Source: JAOSJT01 sp035362335 (lineage in GTDB: Bacteria > Bacteroidota > Ignavibacteria > SZUA-365). Taken from it: a DNA stretch of 64,000 bases. The notes under the pieces are model-generated. The model saw nothing but the letters and a program-made list of their open reading frames with translations. It had not been told where the DNA came from and made no database searches. A program made the position numbers and the translations under genes. Shown here piece by piece: positions 53,806 to 62,935 of this stretch. Location of the stretch: the NCBI GenBank assembly GCA_035362335.1, contig DAOSDL010000011.1, positions 41,396-105,395 of the forward strand, given 5' to 3'. The first letter of the stretch is position 1. Every line of letters starts with the position of its first letter.

Positions 53806-55982
53806 AACCGGATTTCACCAACAAGAAATTCAACGCCGCCGCCTTCGCTTCACGCGGCATCGGCGGCTGGCATGAACGCGCGACGCGGGAATTGAACGGC
53901 GCCTTGCCGGACGAGCTGGTCTGGAATACACCCGAGCATATCGGGGTGCGTCCGCTGTACACCGCCGCCGATCGTGCCGAACTCGAGCATCTCGATTTCG
54001 TCGCGGGCATTCCGCCTTTCCTGCGCGGACCGTACACGAGCATGTACGTGCAGCGCCCTTGGACTGTGCGGCAATACGCCGGTTTTTCCACGGCCGAGGA
54101 ATCGAACGCCTTCTACCGGCGTAATCTTGCCGCGGGACAAAAAGGTTTGTCCATTGCCTTTGACCTCGCGACACACCGCGGCTACGACAGCGACAATCCC
54201 CGCGTTGTGGGCGATGTGGGTAAAGCGGGCGTGGCCATCGATTCCATACTCGACATGCAAATCCTCTTCGACCAGATTCCCCTCGACCGCATGTCCGTGT
54301 CCATGACCATGAACGGCGCCGTGCTGCCCATCATGGCCTTGTACATCATCGCGGCCGAAGAGCAGGGCGTGAGCATGGACAAGCTCAGCGGCACCATTCA
54401 GAATGACATTCTGAAGGAATTCATGGTGCGCAACACCTACATCTATCCTCCCACGCCGTCCATGCGCATCGTTTCGGATATCATCGCTTTCACGGCGAAG
54501 CATATGCCGAAATTCAACTCGATTTCCATTTCCGGCTATCACATGCAGGAAGCCGGCGCAACGGCTGATATCGAAATGGCTTACACGCTGGCCGACGGAC
54601 TCGAATATGTGCGGGCGGGCATCAATGCCGGACTGGACATCGACGCTTTCGCGCCGCGGCTGTCCTTCTTCTGGGCTGTGGGCATGAACTTCTTCATGGA
54701 AATCGCCAAAATGCGTGCGGCGCGTATGCTGTGGGCCAAGATTATCCGACAGTTCAATCCGAAAAGCCCCAAGTCGATGTCGTTGCGCACGCACAGCCAG
54801 ACCTCGGGCTGGAGTCTCACCGAGCAAGACCCCTTCAACAATGTGGCGCGCACCTGCATTGAGGCACTCGCCGCGGGTCTGGGCCACACGCAGTCGTTGC
54901 ACACCAACGCGCTGGACGAAGCCATCGCCCTGCCCACGGATTTCTCCGCGCGCATTGCCCGCAATACGCAGCTCTTTTTGCAGGAGGAGACGCATATCTG
55001 CAAAAGCGTCGATCCCTGGGCCGGTTCGTATTACGTCGAGCGCCTCACCCACGAGTTGGCGCATCGCGGCTGGGATTTGATCGAGGAAGTGGAACGGCAC
55101 GGTGGTATGACCAAGGCCATCGAAACCGGTTTGCCGAAAATGCGCATCGAGGAAGCCGCCGCGCGCAAGCAGGCGCGCATCGACTCCGGCAAGGATACCA
55201 TAGTCGGTGTGAATAAATTCCGTCTTGACAAGGAAGATCCGATTGACATTCTTGAGGTGGACAATTCCGCCGTGCTCGAAGCGCAGCGCCGCCGCCTTCA
55301 GAAACTCCGCGCCGAGCGCAATGACGCGGATGTGCAAGCGGCTCTCGAACGCATCACCGAAGTGGCGGCGGGCAATGGCAATCTGCTCGAGGCCTGCGTG
55401 GATGCGGCCCGCAAACGTGCAACAGTAGGAGAGATGTCGGACGCCATGGAAAAAATCTTCGGTCGCCACAAAGCCGTCGTCCGTTCCATAGCCGGTGTGT
55501 ACTCCAGCGAAGCGGGCGACGACAAGGATTTTGTCGCCGCACGCGAAATGACCGACCGCTTCGCCGTGCAGGAAGGACGCCGTCCGCGAATCATGATCGC
55601 CAAGCTCGGACAGGACGGACACGACCGCGGCGCCAAAGTCATCGCCACGGCCTTTGCCGATCTCGGCTTCGATGTCGATATCGGTCCGCTGTTCCAAACT
55701 CCCGAAGAGGCGGCGCGCCAGGCGGTGGAGAACGACGTGCACATCATCGGCGTGTCGAGTCTCGCCGCGGGACACAAGACGCTCGTACCCGCTCTCGTCA
55801 AGGAATTGCATTCACTGGATCGCGACGACATTCTCGTAGTTGTCGGTGGAGTGATTCCCGTGCAGGACTATCAGGCCCTGTACGATGCGGGTGCCGTTGC
55901 CGTGTTCGGTCCCGGCACCGTCATCGCCCGCGCGGCGATGCAGCTTATGCGCGTGCTTCTGAACGAGGAAACACCCGAATAG
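53802..55982 (+). CDS. mutB: Methylmalonyl-CoA mutase large (alpha) subunit
   Basis: 726 residues from the ATG in the ATGA overlap. Catalytic barrel: GLSIAFDLATHRGYDSDNP, YHMQEAGATADIEMAYTLAD, LSFFWAVGMNFFMEIAKMRA, HTNALDEAIALPTDFSARIA and DPWAGSYYVERLTHELAHRG. The B12 domain carries DGHDRG at residues 605-610, where H607 is the lower cobalt ligand, then VHIIGVSSLAAGHKTLVP and VVVGGVIP. With MutA it links propionate or odd-chain/branched-chain degradation to the citric-acid cycle, or runs in reverse. No epimerase or MeaB is nearby. A strong terminator ends the operon. Confidence 0.98.
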   Translation: MKPDFTNKKFNAAAFASRGIGGWHERATRELNGALPDELVWNTPEHIGVRPLYTAADRAELEHLDFVAGIPPFLRGPYTSMYVQRPWTVRQYAGFSTAEESNAFYRRNLAAGQKGLSIAFDLATHRGYDSDNPRVVGDVGKAGVAIDSILDMQILFDQIPLDRMSVSMTMNGAVLPIMALYIIAAEEQGVSMDKLSGTIQNDILKEFMVRNTYIYPPTPSMRIVSDIIAFTAKHMPKFNSISISGYHMQEAGATADIEMAYTLADGLEYVRAGINAGLDIDAFAPRLSFFWAVGMNFFMEIAKMRAARMLWAKIIRQFNPKSPKSMSLRTHSQTSGWSLTEQDPFNNVARTCIEALAAGLGHTQSLHTNALDEAIALPTDFSARIARNTQLFLQEETHICKSVDPWAGSYYVERLTHELAHRGWDLIEEVERHGGMTKAIETGLPKMRIEEAAARKQARIDSGKDTIVGVNKFRLDKEDPIDILEVDNSAVLEAQRRRLQKLRAERNDADVQAALERITEVAAGNGNLLEACVDAARKRATVGEMSDAMEKIFGRHKAVVRSIAGVYSSEAGDDKDFVAAREMTDRFAVQEGRRPRIMIAKLGQDGHDRGAKVIATAFADLGFDVDIGPLFQTPEEAARQAVENDVHIIGVSSLAAGHKTLVPALVKELHSLDRDDILVVVGGVIPVQDYQALYDAGAVAVFGPGTVIARAAMQLMRVLLNEETPE

Positions 55983-56004
55983 CACTGTCGATATTGTATG
56001 CAGG

Positions 56005-56042
56005 AAGACGCTCCGCGTATGACGATGGAGCGTCTTTTTTTT
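56005..56042 (+). terminator. Rho-independent terminator of mutA-mutB
   Basis: AAGACGCTCC (56005-56014) pairs perfectly with GGAGCGTCTT (56027-56036); loop 12; T-run to 56042. It lies 22 bp after the mutB stop. Confidence 0.92.
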
Positions 56043-56146
56043 GCGCCATCCGTCGGGTGGGATAGCAGTTGTTCGTTCTTGACTTTCTTAACCGATGTAA
56101 TTATATTGCCGCCAGTGTTTGAGTTCCATTGCCTGCCTCCCTCGAC

Positions 56147-56240
56147 ATTTACATTGGACTGCCCTCGCCTGTTACCGTAGAACCGGTGACATGGCATGCT
56201 TCCCGTACCGAAACAATCTCTTCGCCTCGTGGAGGACAAT
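56147..56240 (+). repeat. Upstream region duplicated before both paralogs
   Basis: The ~94 bp before the first paralog (from CATTTACATTGGACTGCC to GGAGGACAAT) closely match 57423-57512 before the second (CATTTACATTGAACTGCC...). Shared pieces include GTAGAACCGGTG, GCATGCTTCCCG, ACCGAAAC and ATCTCTTCG. Small indels exist. The duplication therefore includes the likely promoter and leader, not only the reading frame. Confidence 0.85.
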
Positions 56241-57191
56241 ATGAGAATCAAGTATTTCACACTACTGTGTTTTATCGTATCTCTTCTGCCACTGACTATG
56301 TCGAAATCCGTTGCGCAGGTAAATATCCAATTCGACGACACAAGTTGGGTGCTGCTCACATCGAGCACGACTCCTCCACCGTACATCAATTTGTCCATGC
56401 CTCTTGAAGTGATGGCGACGTACATTGTCGCCGATACGCTCTGTAAAACCTTTGATGTATTTCAGATCGACTCCATTGCCAATCGGCTTTCGGCGGATTC
56501 CATCGCGATTGCCTTCAAGGCCATGGTGCGAACACAGGATTATCACCCGCTGTTGTTCAAGCATGCATTGTTTCATTCGTCGTTCATCGGATCTCCCGGG
56601 TATCATTCCACATATAAAGCTCTGATGGATGGCATCGAACGTAATTATTTCCAAAGGGTGCGGTCACGAACTCGTTACGACAGCATACGATACTTCGCTT
56701 CTGCCGGGATTTATCATGTGCGTGTACTAAATCAGGAGCACAGGGTGGATTCCGTGGCGTTCGGTCACTGGTCTTCTGTTCCCTATGTAGACAAGTATAG
56801 TGCTGATTTGATGCTCTTGCGTAGCATTTTTGGGTCGACTACACCATTCACTTGCTATGAAGTGGGATCAGAATACGCCATCCCGTGTCTGAAAACCGGA
56901 TGGAACAGATATCCACGAGAGCGAGAGGGGAATGTACACGATGACAGCTCATATTATCGCATTGGACCTGGATATCTTGTGCCGGGCGCAGAATACATCG
57001 TGTTTCTCAGAGCATACTCTACTCGAACAAGGACTGGAGGTAAAATTGAATACGGTCTTAGTCCGCATTGGGTATTGCCTGTAGCCAATGGTCTTGTTTA
57101 CGACCTCAACAATATTTGCGGATTTGGCACGGAGATGGATTTACAGCAATTCATTTCCGCACTGCGAGTTAAAATACTTGATTTGGAATGA
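56241..57191 (+). CDS. Lower-GC exported protein, tandem paralog A
   Basis: 316 residues from ATG at 56241 (GGAGGACAAT upstream). Signal peptide MRIKYFTLLCFIVSLLPLTM... cut near SKSVAQ. Mature start: VNIQFDDTSWVLLTSSTTPP. Conserved with paralog B: FQIDSIANRLSADSIAIAF, ERNYFQRV, RYDSIR, IYHVRV, EHRVDSVA, PFTC, GPG.L.P..EYIVF, and a C-terminal Q(Q/H)FI.(A/T)LR. No known domain. Third positions and overall composition look poorer in G+C than all neighbours, which suggests transfer. Four or more Cys occur, in FTCYEV, IPCLKTGW and NICGFG. Confidence 0.75.
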   Translation: MRIKYFTLLCFIVSLLPLTMSKSVAQVNIQFDDTSWVLLTSSTTPPPYINLSMPLEVMATYIVADTLCKTFDVFQIDSIANRLSADSIAIAFKAMVRTQDYHPLLFKHALFHSSFIGSPGYHSTYKALMDGIERNYFQRVRSRTRYDSIRYFASAGIYHVRVLNQEHRVDSVAFGHWSSVPYVDKYSADLMLLRSIFGSTTPFTCYEVGSEYAIPCLKTGWNRYPREREGNVHDDSSYYRIGPGYLVPGAEYIVFLRAYSTRTRTGGKIEYGLSPHWVLPVANGLVYDLNNICGFGTEMDLQQFISALRVKILDLE

Positions 57192-57512
57192 CGACGAGGT
57201 GTTCGCATGCATTCATCATCCTCTAATTGCTGGTTTTAATAGCGCTACTGACACTGCTAACTTCGCACGTGCGGGCAGCCGATATCTTGCCCGGACGATG
57301 TTCCATATAGTTACCTCGAACCTGGGCAGAAGGAGAAGTTCTCGAAATGCACAACCGACTCTGGATCGATGAGAACAATAAAAATCGACAAGAATGCCAC
57401 CTTTTACTTTCTTCTCCCATGCCATTTACATTGAACTGCCCGCGCTTGTTACAGTAGAACCGGTGCCGTGTGCATGCTTCCCGCACCGAAACGATCTCTT
57501 CGTGGAGACACA
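57192..57512. other. 321-bp spacer between paralogs
   Basis: No gene, RNA or terminator is recognised in 57192-57422. The last 90 bp are the second copy of the duplicated upstream region. The composition is AT-rich compared with the rest of the window. Confidence 0.6.
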
Positions 57513-58463
57513 ATGAGAATCAAGTATTTCACGTTACTGTATCTTGTCCTATCACTCCTGCCGCTGATCGTGTCGAAATCCGTTGCGCAGATAAACATCG
57601 AATTCGACGACACGAAATGGCTGCTGCGTACATCGAGCACGACTCCTCCGCCGTATCTCAATGTATCCATGCCTCCTGAAGTGATGGATGCCTACATCGT
57701 AGCCGATACACTCCGCAAATCTTTCGGTCTGCATCAGATTGATTCCATCGCCAATCGGCTTTCGGCGGATTCCATCGCGATTGCCTTCAGAAGCATGCTT
57801 GCAGCACAGGACTATAACCCAATTCTGTTTCAACATGCGATTGGTCATTCCAGGATCATTGGATCACCAGGTTATCTTACTCCATTAATCTCAATCGTTA
57901 AAGCGATCGAACGCAATTACTTCCAGCGCGTGCTACAAGCCAATCGCTATGATAGCATTAGAAACACATCGTCGGGAGGTATCTATCATGTCAGGGTTCG
58001 ACATCAGGAGCATAGGGTGGATTCCGTTGCGGAGCTTCATCCTTCTTTTATCCCGTATGTGGATGCCTATTACGCCGAGCTGGAAGTACTTACTCCTATT
58101 TTCGGTACGACGATACCATTCACCTGTATCGATCCCGTCACCGAACTACGGTACGCATGCATGAAGACCTCTTGGCATCGTTACCCACGGATGTGGGAAC
58201 CTCGGGTCAACAGCGACAGCGCGTATCAACAGGTAGGCCCGGGTCGTTTGATTCCGGATAATGAATACATCGTATTTATCGAGACTTGGGCGCTGTATGT
58301 TGCGCCCGGTGGATGGATTGTCTACGAGCTTCCACCAGAGAAAGCATTAACCGTTGAAAATGGCACCGTCCTCGATCCAGAGAACTATTGCGGTCTGGGA
58401 GTCGCCGTCGAGCTGCAACACTTTATTGACACACTCCGTGCACACATCCTATCAACACCGTAG
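57513..58463 (+). CDS. Lower-GC exported protein, tandem paralog B
   Basis: 316 residues, exactly the length of paralog A; signal peptide MRIKYFTLLYLVLSLLPLIV, mature part from INIEFDDTKWLLRTSSTTPP. It shares with A the block LHQIDSIANRLSADSIAIAF, ERNYFQRV, YHVRVRHQEHRVDSVAELH, TTIPFTC and the C-terminal QHFIDTLRAHI. Differences are spread along the protein, so the copies have diverged for some time while length and Cys positions stayed. The function is unknown; no T9SS tail is present at the C-terminus. Confidence 0.75.
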   Translation: MRIKYFTLLYLVLSLLPLIVSKSVAQINIEFDDTKWLLRTSSTTPPPYLNVSMPPEVMDAYIVADTLRKSFGLHQIDSIANRLSADSIAIAFRSMLAAQDYNPILFQHAIGHSRIIGSPGYLTPLISIVKAIERNYFQRVLQANRYDSIRNTSSGGIYHVRVRHQEHRVDSVAELHPSFIPYVDAYYAELEVLTPIFGTTIPFTCIDPVTELRYACMKTSWHRYPRMWEPRVNSDSAYQQVGPGRLIPDNEYIVFIETWALYVAPGGWIVYELPPEKALTVENGTVLDPENYCGLGVAVELQHFIDTLRAHILSTP

Positions 58464-58990
58464 ACGGGGGCGGCAACATGAAATCCACACCGGTGTTCGC
58501 AAGTATCCAGCACGAAGCAATTTCGTACGTGTGGTAGAGAACAATCGTCTCCTCTCGGCGACCTTCGTTGTTGTCCGGTAACGCGCAACGGAGCCTTCAA
58601 GACGAATGATCACACGGTAACATTCGCAGCGTGGTCCCTTCGCCTTCATGCTCCCGATGTGAAAGGGACAAGACCCCAAAACTCACAAGCAGGCAAGATC
58701 GACACCACCATGCGCACGCGCCGGCGTTCGCTTGCACCTCTTCGTCTGTTCCGTCGAGCACCCCGTGCTTTCAGGCGGATACCTGCGCGAGGGCAGCAAG
58801 GCCGTGTTGAGGCCGTAGTATCCTCTTTTGTCATTTCTGATCGCCTCTTTCTACTTCGATAGATAACCACGTTCCTGGCATCTCTCGCCGGGAGCGCATT
58901 TTCCCATTGCGAAACAAAAGCGCAATGCCTACAATACGGGACAATCAACTTCCCCGAATCTCCATGATCCCCATGCCGAACGAGCCACGA
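58464..58990. other. 527-bp intergenic region
   Basis: No gene, repeat or terminator is recognised. Open frames on either strand here lack protein-like composition and clear starts. The last part, from about 58860, leads into the start of the giant T9SS protein. Confidence 0.55.
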
Positions 58991-61900
58991 ATGTTCACGA
59001 AACGCTTCCTCCTGTCGATCGCGATACTGCTGCTCGCGGTACCATCGCTGTGGTCGCAGACCATCTCCTACATCACACCCGACATCGGTGCTCCGGGCAT
59101 GAACACGTACGTGGAATTCATCGCAGCGCACACTGCCGTGGGGACTTTCGGTACTGATGGTTTTTACCTGAACAACAGCGGCGATGCGCTGCGCGTGGAA
59201 TGCGCCGACGCCGCTGACACACAGCGCGTGACCATTGGACCGGTGGTGGTATCGTGGAACGGCCGCATGCTTGCGACGCAGATTTTCGTGCATCCCGATC
59301 AACAGCCGCCCAGCTACGACTGGAATGTGGTCGGTGCGGATTTCCAGATACCCCTGCGCGTCGTCGTCAACGGTCTCGCGGGCAACAGCCAGGTGTTCAC
59401 CATTGTTCGTCCGCAATCCGCGGTGCTCACCGCGGCAAACGGCACGCTGGGCAGCGGCGGCATCTGGGGTGTACGCTCGCCGCGCGGTGCCATGATTTTC
59501 GACAGTCTGCAACTCGATGGCGCGCAGTACGATGTGTCGCTCATCGACCCGGATGCATCAACTCCGGGCAATCAGGCCTATCTCCCCGCCGTCATTCTCT
59601 CCAAAGGTCCGATACGTACGGCGAGCAGTACCATCATTCAAGTCAATGGATCGGGCAAACGCGGTGGACCTGGCGGAGGCGGTGGTGGTGGGAGCTTTTG
59701 TGATTTCACCGGCGATGGTACAGACGGCGGCGACGGCTTCACCGGCGGTGGTAGAGGAGGGCGCAATCGCGCTGGCAATCCGTTCGGTTCGGATGAATAC
59801 CGCAATCCCGGTCTTGGTTCTGGTGCCTTCATCGGGGTGACGGGAGGCAGTCTCAATGGCGTGAGCGGCGGAACCTCCCCGGCCTATGAAGCCACGGGCG
59901 GCGGCACGGGGCACCCCTTCGGTACTTCCGGTGAGGGCTGTGGCAGTGGATCCGGCTGCAATCCCCCGGGTGGATACGGCGGCGGGAGCGGGCAACAACA
60001 AACCATGAACGGCGGTGGCGGCGGCTATGCCACGGCGGGGCAGTCCTCGCGCAACAACAACGGCGGCAACGTGCATGGCAATGCCATGATTGTACCTTTT
60101 GCCGGTGGTTCGGGCGGCGGCGGCGGCAATCCGCAGCTGGGTTTCGCCTGCTCGGGCGATGGCGGCGGTGGCGGTGGCGCGCTGCGGCTCTACGGACGGA
60201 GCATCGACACCTATCTCATCACCGCGGATGGCGCGGGCGGCGGAAGCGGATCGTCCGCTCATGGTGGCGGGGGTTCGGGTGGCGCCATCTCCGCCGAGGC
60301 GAAGTTCATTTCCGGTCTGTGGAAATTGCGTGCCCTCGGCGGCAGCGGCGTTGGCAGCAATGGCGGCGGCGGTCGTCTTCGCATGGATGGTCCCATCGGA
60401 TGGTTCAGCGGGGGATTGCCAGTGGATGAATCGCTGTACTTCGGACCATCCACCGACACCACGAGCTTCGTTACTCGAAATTTCACACTCACCGGAACAG
60501 GCAACGGCAATACCATCGATCTGTATGTGAAAAGCGATCGCATGCCGTGGACGCTGCTCACTTCCATCACGGGATACAGCAACACCTGGTCCAACAATTT
60601 GACCATCGATGGCGGTGACGGCGTGTACTATCTCGTGGCTGTGCAGCGCGAAACGCCGCAAGCCGATCCCTTTGCGGCGGCACCCACGGCGGTGTTGTCG
60701 CAGGCCGCGGCGAACATCCTCGTGCTCACCACTTTCCCGCGCATTGAAGCGGATGTCGCGGGTCAGTTCGGGCGACTGCTTTGCGAGGACGAGGTATTCG
60801 ATACACTCGCCATCGACAACACAGGCGAGGCCGTGCTGCGTATACCGGAGCTTCGACTCCTGCATGGTGATCGCGGCTTCCGTGTTGTGGAGCCGGTGAA
60901 TTTTCCGCTGCTCGTTCCCGCGGGCGAGAGCAGGCGCGTTGTTGTCGCCTTTACGCGCATCCCCGGTGTCAGTGGACGCATCACCGACACGCTTATCATT
61001 CCGAGCAACGATCCTCAACCATTGCGCAATCCGTGGTACACGCTGCTGACGGTGGATGTGGATGAAGCCCTGCTCGAAAGCGATGGCGCCTTGCAGCGCT
61101 TTCCCGACCTTTGGTTGTGCGACAGCACCTCCATCATCATGCCGATGACGCTGTACAATCGCGGCACCGTGCCGCTCGATGTGAATGCCCCGGGATTCGG
61201 CAATCCAGCGATGACGCTTGATGCCCCCGCGGCCTCGGCCTTCCCGTTGCGTATCGCTCCAGGCGACAGCCGCGTGGTGTATGTGCGCATCACACCACCG
61301 GGGTCGGGTCCTCTCAGCGGCCGCGTGTCCTTCAGCACCAATGTTAGCACCTGCAATGCGGGCGTGGATATCGAGCTTTCGGGCGACGTGTACGAAGCCG
61401 CACTCGACATACTTCCCGCCTTCACTTTACCGACACTGTATTGCTTCGGGCAGCACTTCGACACAGTCATCACGGTGCGCAACACCGGCAACGCCCGGCT
61501 GCGGGTGACGGATGTACTGAGTTCCGATCCCGCCTTTGCCGTGCTTGCACCTCCGGTACCGGCGGATGTGAATCCCGGCGAAGCACTGCAAGTGCAAGTG
61601 CGTTACGCGCCCTTGGTGCCCGGCACACAGGTGGCGCAACTGACTGTGGTCGCCGAGCCCTGCGCGTTGCGTGTCGAAGCCACGATCACCGGTCGGCGCG
61701 ATTCCGTCGGTCTCACGGCACCCTTGGTGGATTTCGGCGCGCGCCATGTGTCGGAGTTCCCCGTCACGCAGCGCGTGTACTTGCGGAATACCGGCACCGT
61801 GCCCATACGCATCGACGCTGTCACGCCGATCCCTCCATTCACCCTGCTTTCGCCGTTGCCTTTGCTCATCGCCGCTGGTGATTCCGTGGAAGTGCTGTTG

Positions 61901-62677
61901 CGTTTCGACGATCCCGGTAGCAATGGAAACTGGACTGCGCAACTTCCGGCGTTGCACGATCCTCAGTGCGCAGCTTCATTCATCGCCGTTGCGGGCATTC
62001 GTGGCGATGCTTCGGTGGAACTGGTGGCTGGCGACATTGCGGGAGTTCCCGGCCAGTTGATCGAACTTCCCATTTACCTGCGCAATGCGCAAAGCGCAGC
62101 GGTGTTCGGAGCGACATCCATCAACACGCAACTGCGCTTCGATGCATCGCTGCTGGTGCCGCAATTCGCCAACACCGGCGTGCTTGTCGGCACTGTCCGC
62201 AGCATTCCCATCACCGTGCCACTGCTTACCGATGCGAACGATGTGGCGCTGCGCTTGCCTTTCCTCGTCACACTTGGCGCGAGAGAACAGACCGTCATAG
62301 AAGTGCTGCAATCGCAGCCCGTGGGTGGGCGCCTGACTATTGTCGAGCGGCCGGGGTCGTTTACTCTGGAGCAAATTTGTCGTGAAGGAGGAACGCGATT
62401 GTTCGATGGATCGGTGCGAGCGGGCATTCGTGCGGTGAGACCCAATCCCTTCAATCCCAGCACGGAAATCCTCGTCGGCATCGCGGGAGAGGAGGAAACC
62501 GAGATCTTCGTGACGGACTTGCTCGGTCGCCGCGTTGCGACGCTGGCAAGCGGTGTGATGAAACCCGGCGAGTACAGCATACGCTTCGATGCGCAGGGCT
62601 TGCCTTCGGGAATGTACATTGTGGTATTGCGCACGGCGGATGTGCTGAGAACGGCGAATATGCTGCTGTCGAAATAA
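58991..62677 (+). CDS. Giant T9SS-secreted protein with Gly-rich insert
   Basis: 1228 residues from ATG at 58991, chosen for its clean signal peptide (MFTKRFLLSIAILLLAVPSLWSQ); ATGs 18 and 27 bp upstream are in frame. Residues ~25-220 are beta-rich (SYITPDIGAPGMNTYVEFIA). Residues ~223-465 are extremely Gly/Ser/Asn-rich with long GG runs, like PE-PGRS or silk-type linkers. Residues ~600-1100 repeat choice-of-anchor/ASPM-SPD-2-Hydin-like modules (LRIPELRLL, GTVPLDVNAPGFGNPAMTL, LRVTDVLSSDPAFAV, PIRIDAVTPIPPFTLL). The C-terminal ~75 residues (VRPNPFNPSTEILVGI ... GLPSGMYIVVLRTADV) are a T9SS type A sorting domain. Surface attachment is expected; the ligand is unknown. Confidence 0.88.
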   Translation: MFTKRFLLSIAILLLAVPSLWSQTISYITPDIGAPGMNTYVEFIAAHTAVGTFGTDGFYLNNSGDALRVECADAADTQRVTIGPVVVSWNGRMLATQIFVHPDQQPPSYDWNVVGADFQIPLRVVVNGLAGNSQVFTIVRPQSAVLTAANGTLGSGGIWGVRSPRGAMIFDSLQLDGAQYDVSLIDPDASTPGNQAYLPAVILSKGPIRTASSTIIQVNGSGKRGGPGGGGGGGSFCDFTGDGTDGGDGFTGGGRGGRNRAGNPFGSDEYRNPGLGSGAFIGVTGGSLNGVSGGTSPAYEATGGGTGHPFGTSGEGCGSGSGCNPPGGYGGGSGQQQTMNGGGGGYATAGQSSRNNNGGNVHGNAMIVPFAGGSGGGGGNPQLGFACSGDGGGGGGALRLYGRSIDTYLITADGAGGGSGSSAHGGGGSGGAISAEAKFISGLWKLRALGGSGVGSNGGGGRLRMDGPIGWFSGGLPVDESLYFGPSTDTTSFVTRNFTLTGTGNGNTIDLYVKSDRMPWTLLTSITGYSNTWSNNLTIDGGDGVYYLVAVQRETPQADPFAAAPTAVLSQAAANILVLTTFPRIEADVAGQFGRLLCEDEVFDTLAIDNTGEAVLRIPELRLLHGDRGFRVVEPVNFPLLVPAGESRRVVVAFTRIPGVSGRITDTLIIPSNDPQPLRNPWYTLLTVDVDEALLESDGALQRFPDLWLCDSTSIIMPMTLYNRGTVPLDVNAPGFGNPAMTLDAPAASAFPLRIAPGDSRVVYVRITPPGSGPLSGRVSFSTNVSTCNAGVDIELSGDVYEAALDILPAFTLPTLYCFGQHFDTVITVRNTGNARLRVTDVLSSDPAFAVLAPPVPADVNPGEALQVQVRYAPLVPGTQVAQLTVVAEPCALRVEATITGRRDSVGLTAPLVDFGARHVSEFPVTQRVYLRNTGTVPIRIDAVTPIPPFTLLSPLPLLIAAGDSVEVLLRFDDPGSNGNWTAQLPALHDPQCAASFIAVAGIRGDASVELVAGDIAGVPGQLIELPIYLRNAQSAAVFGATSINTQLRFDASLLVPQFANTGVLVGTVRSIPITVPLLTDANDVALRLPFLVTLGAREQTVIEVLQSQPVGGRLTIVERPGSFTLEQICREGGTRLFDGSVRAGIRAVRPNPFNPSTEILVGIAGEEETEIFVTDLLGRRVATLASGVMKPGEYSIRFDAQGLPSGMYIVVLRTADVLRTANMLLSK

Positions 62678-62787
62678 TGCCGACAACGCGGTCCGACCGC
62701 TGGAGTTGCCGCGCAACGTGAACCGCGCGGAGATTCATCTTTACCCTTGATTTCGCGCGCGTTTTTCGCGACATTTGTAATCCAGTC

Positions 62788-62872
62788 GCTCGAGTGGCGG
62801 AATTGGCAGACGCGCTGGACTCAAAATCCAGTGGGCTTTAAACCCGTGCCGGTTCGACCCCGGCCTCGAGTA
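62788..62872 (+). tRNA. tRNA-Leu (anticodon CAA)
   Basis: Acceptor GCTCGAG (62788-62794) pairs with CTCGAGT (62865-62871, G-U at 1-72), discriminator A at 62872. Anticodon stem CTGGA/TCCAG around the loop CTCAAAA with CAA at 62822-62824. A long variable arm (GTGGGCTTTAAACCC) marks a class II Leu tRNA, and the T-arm GCCGG-TTCGACC-CCGGC is perfect. CCA is not encoded: CGA follows. Confidence 0.95.
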
Positions 62873-62876
62873 CGAA

Positions 62877-62912
62877 ACGCGGAGGGCTGTCCTTGTCGAC
62901 AGCCCTCCGCGT
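62877..62912. terminator. 15-bp perfect bidirectional hairpin
   Basis: ACGCGGAGGGCTGTC (62877-62891) pairs with GACAGCCCTCCGCGT (62898-62912), loop CTTGTC. It lies 4 bp after the tRNA and 23 bp beyond the stop of the minus-strand toast-rack gene, so it can end transcription from both sides. T-runs are short on both strands. Confidence 0.65.
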
Positions 62913-62935
62913 TCTCACATACCCTTCCGGGTTCT

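Noticed and set aside
51682..55811. Two long minus-strand open frames opposite mutA and mutB
   Set aside because: The mutase subunits are unambiguous on the plus strand.
58646..59512. Minus-strand open frame of 288 codons spanning an intergenic region and the start of the T9SS gene
   Set aside because: Sequence lacks family-like segments and overlaps the signal peptide of the plus-strand gene.
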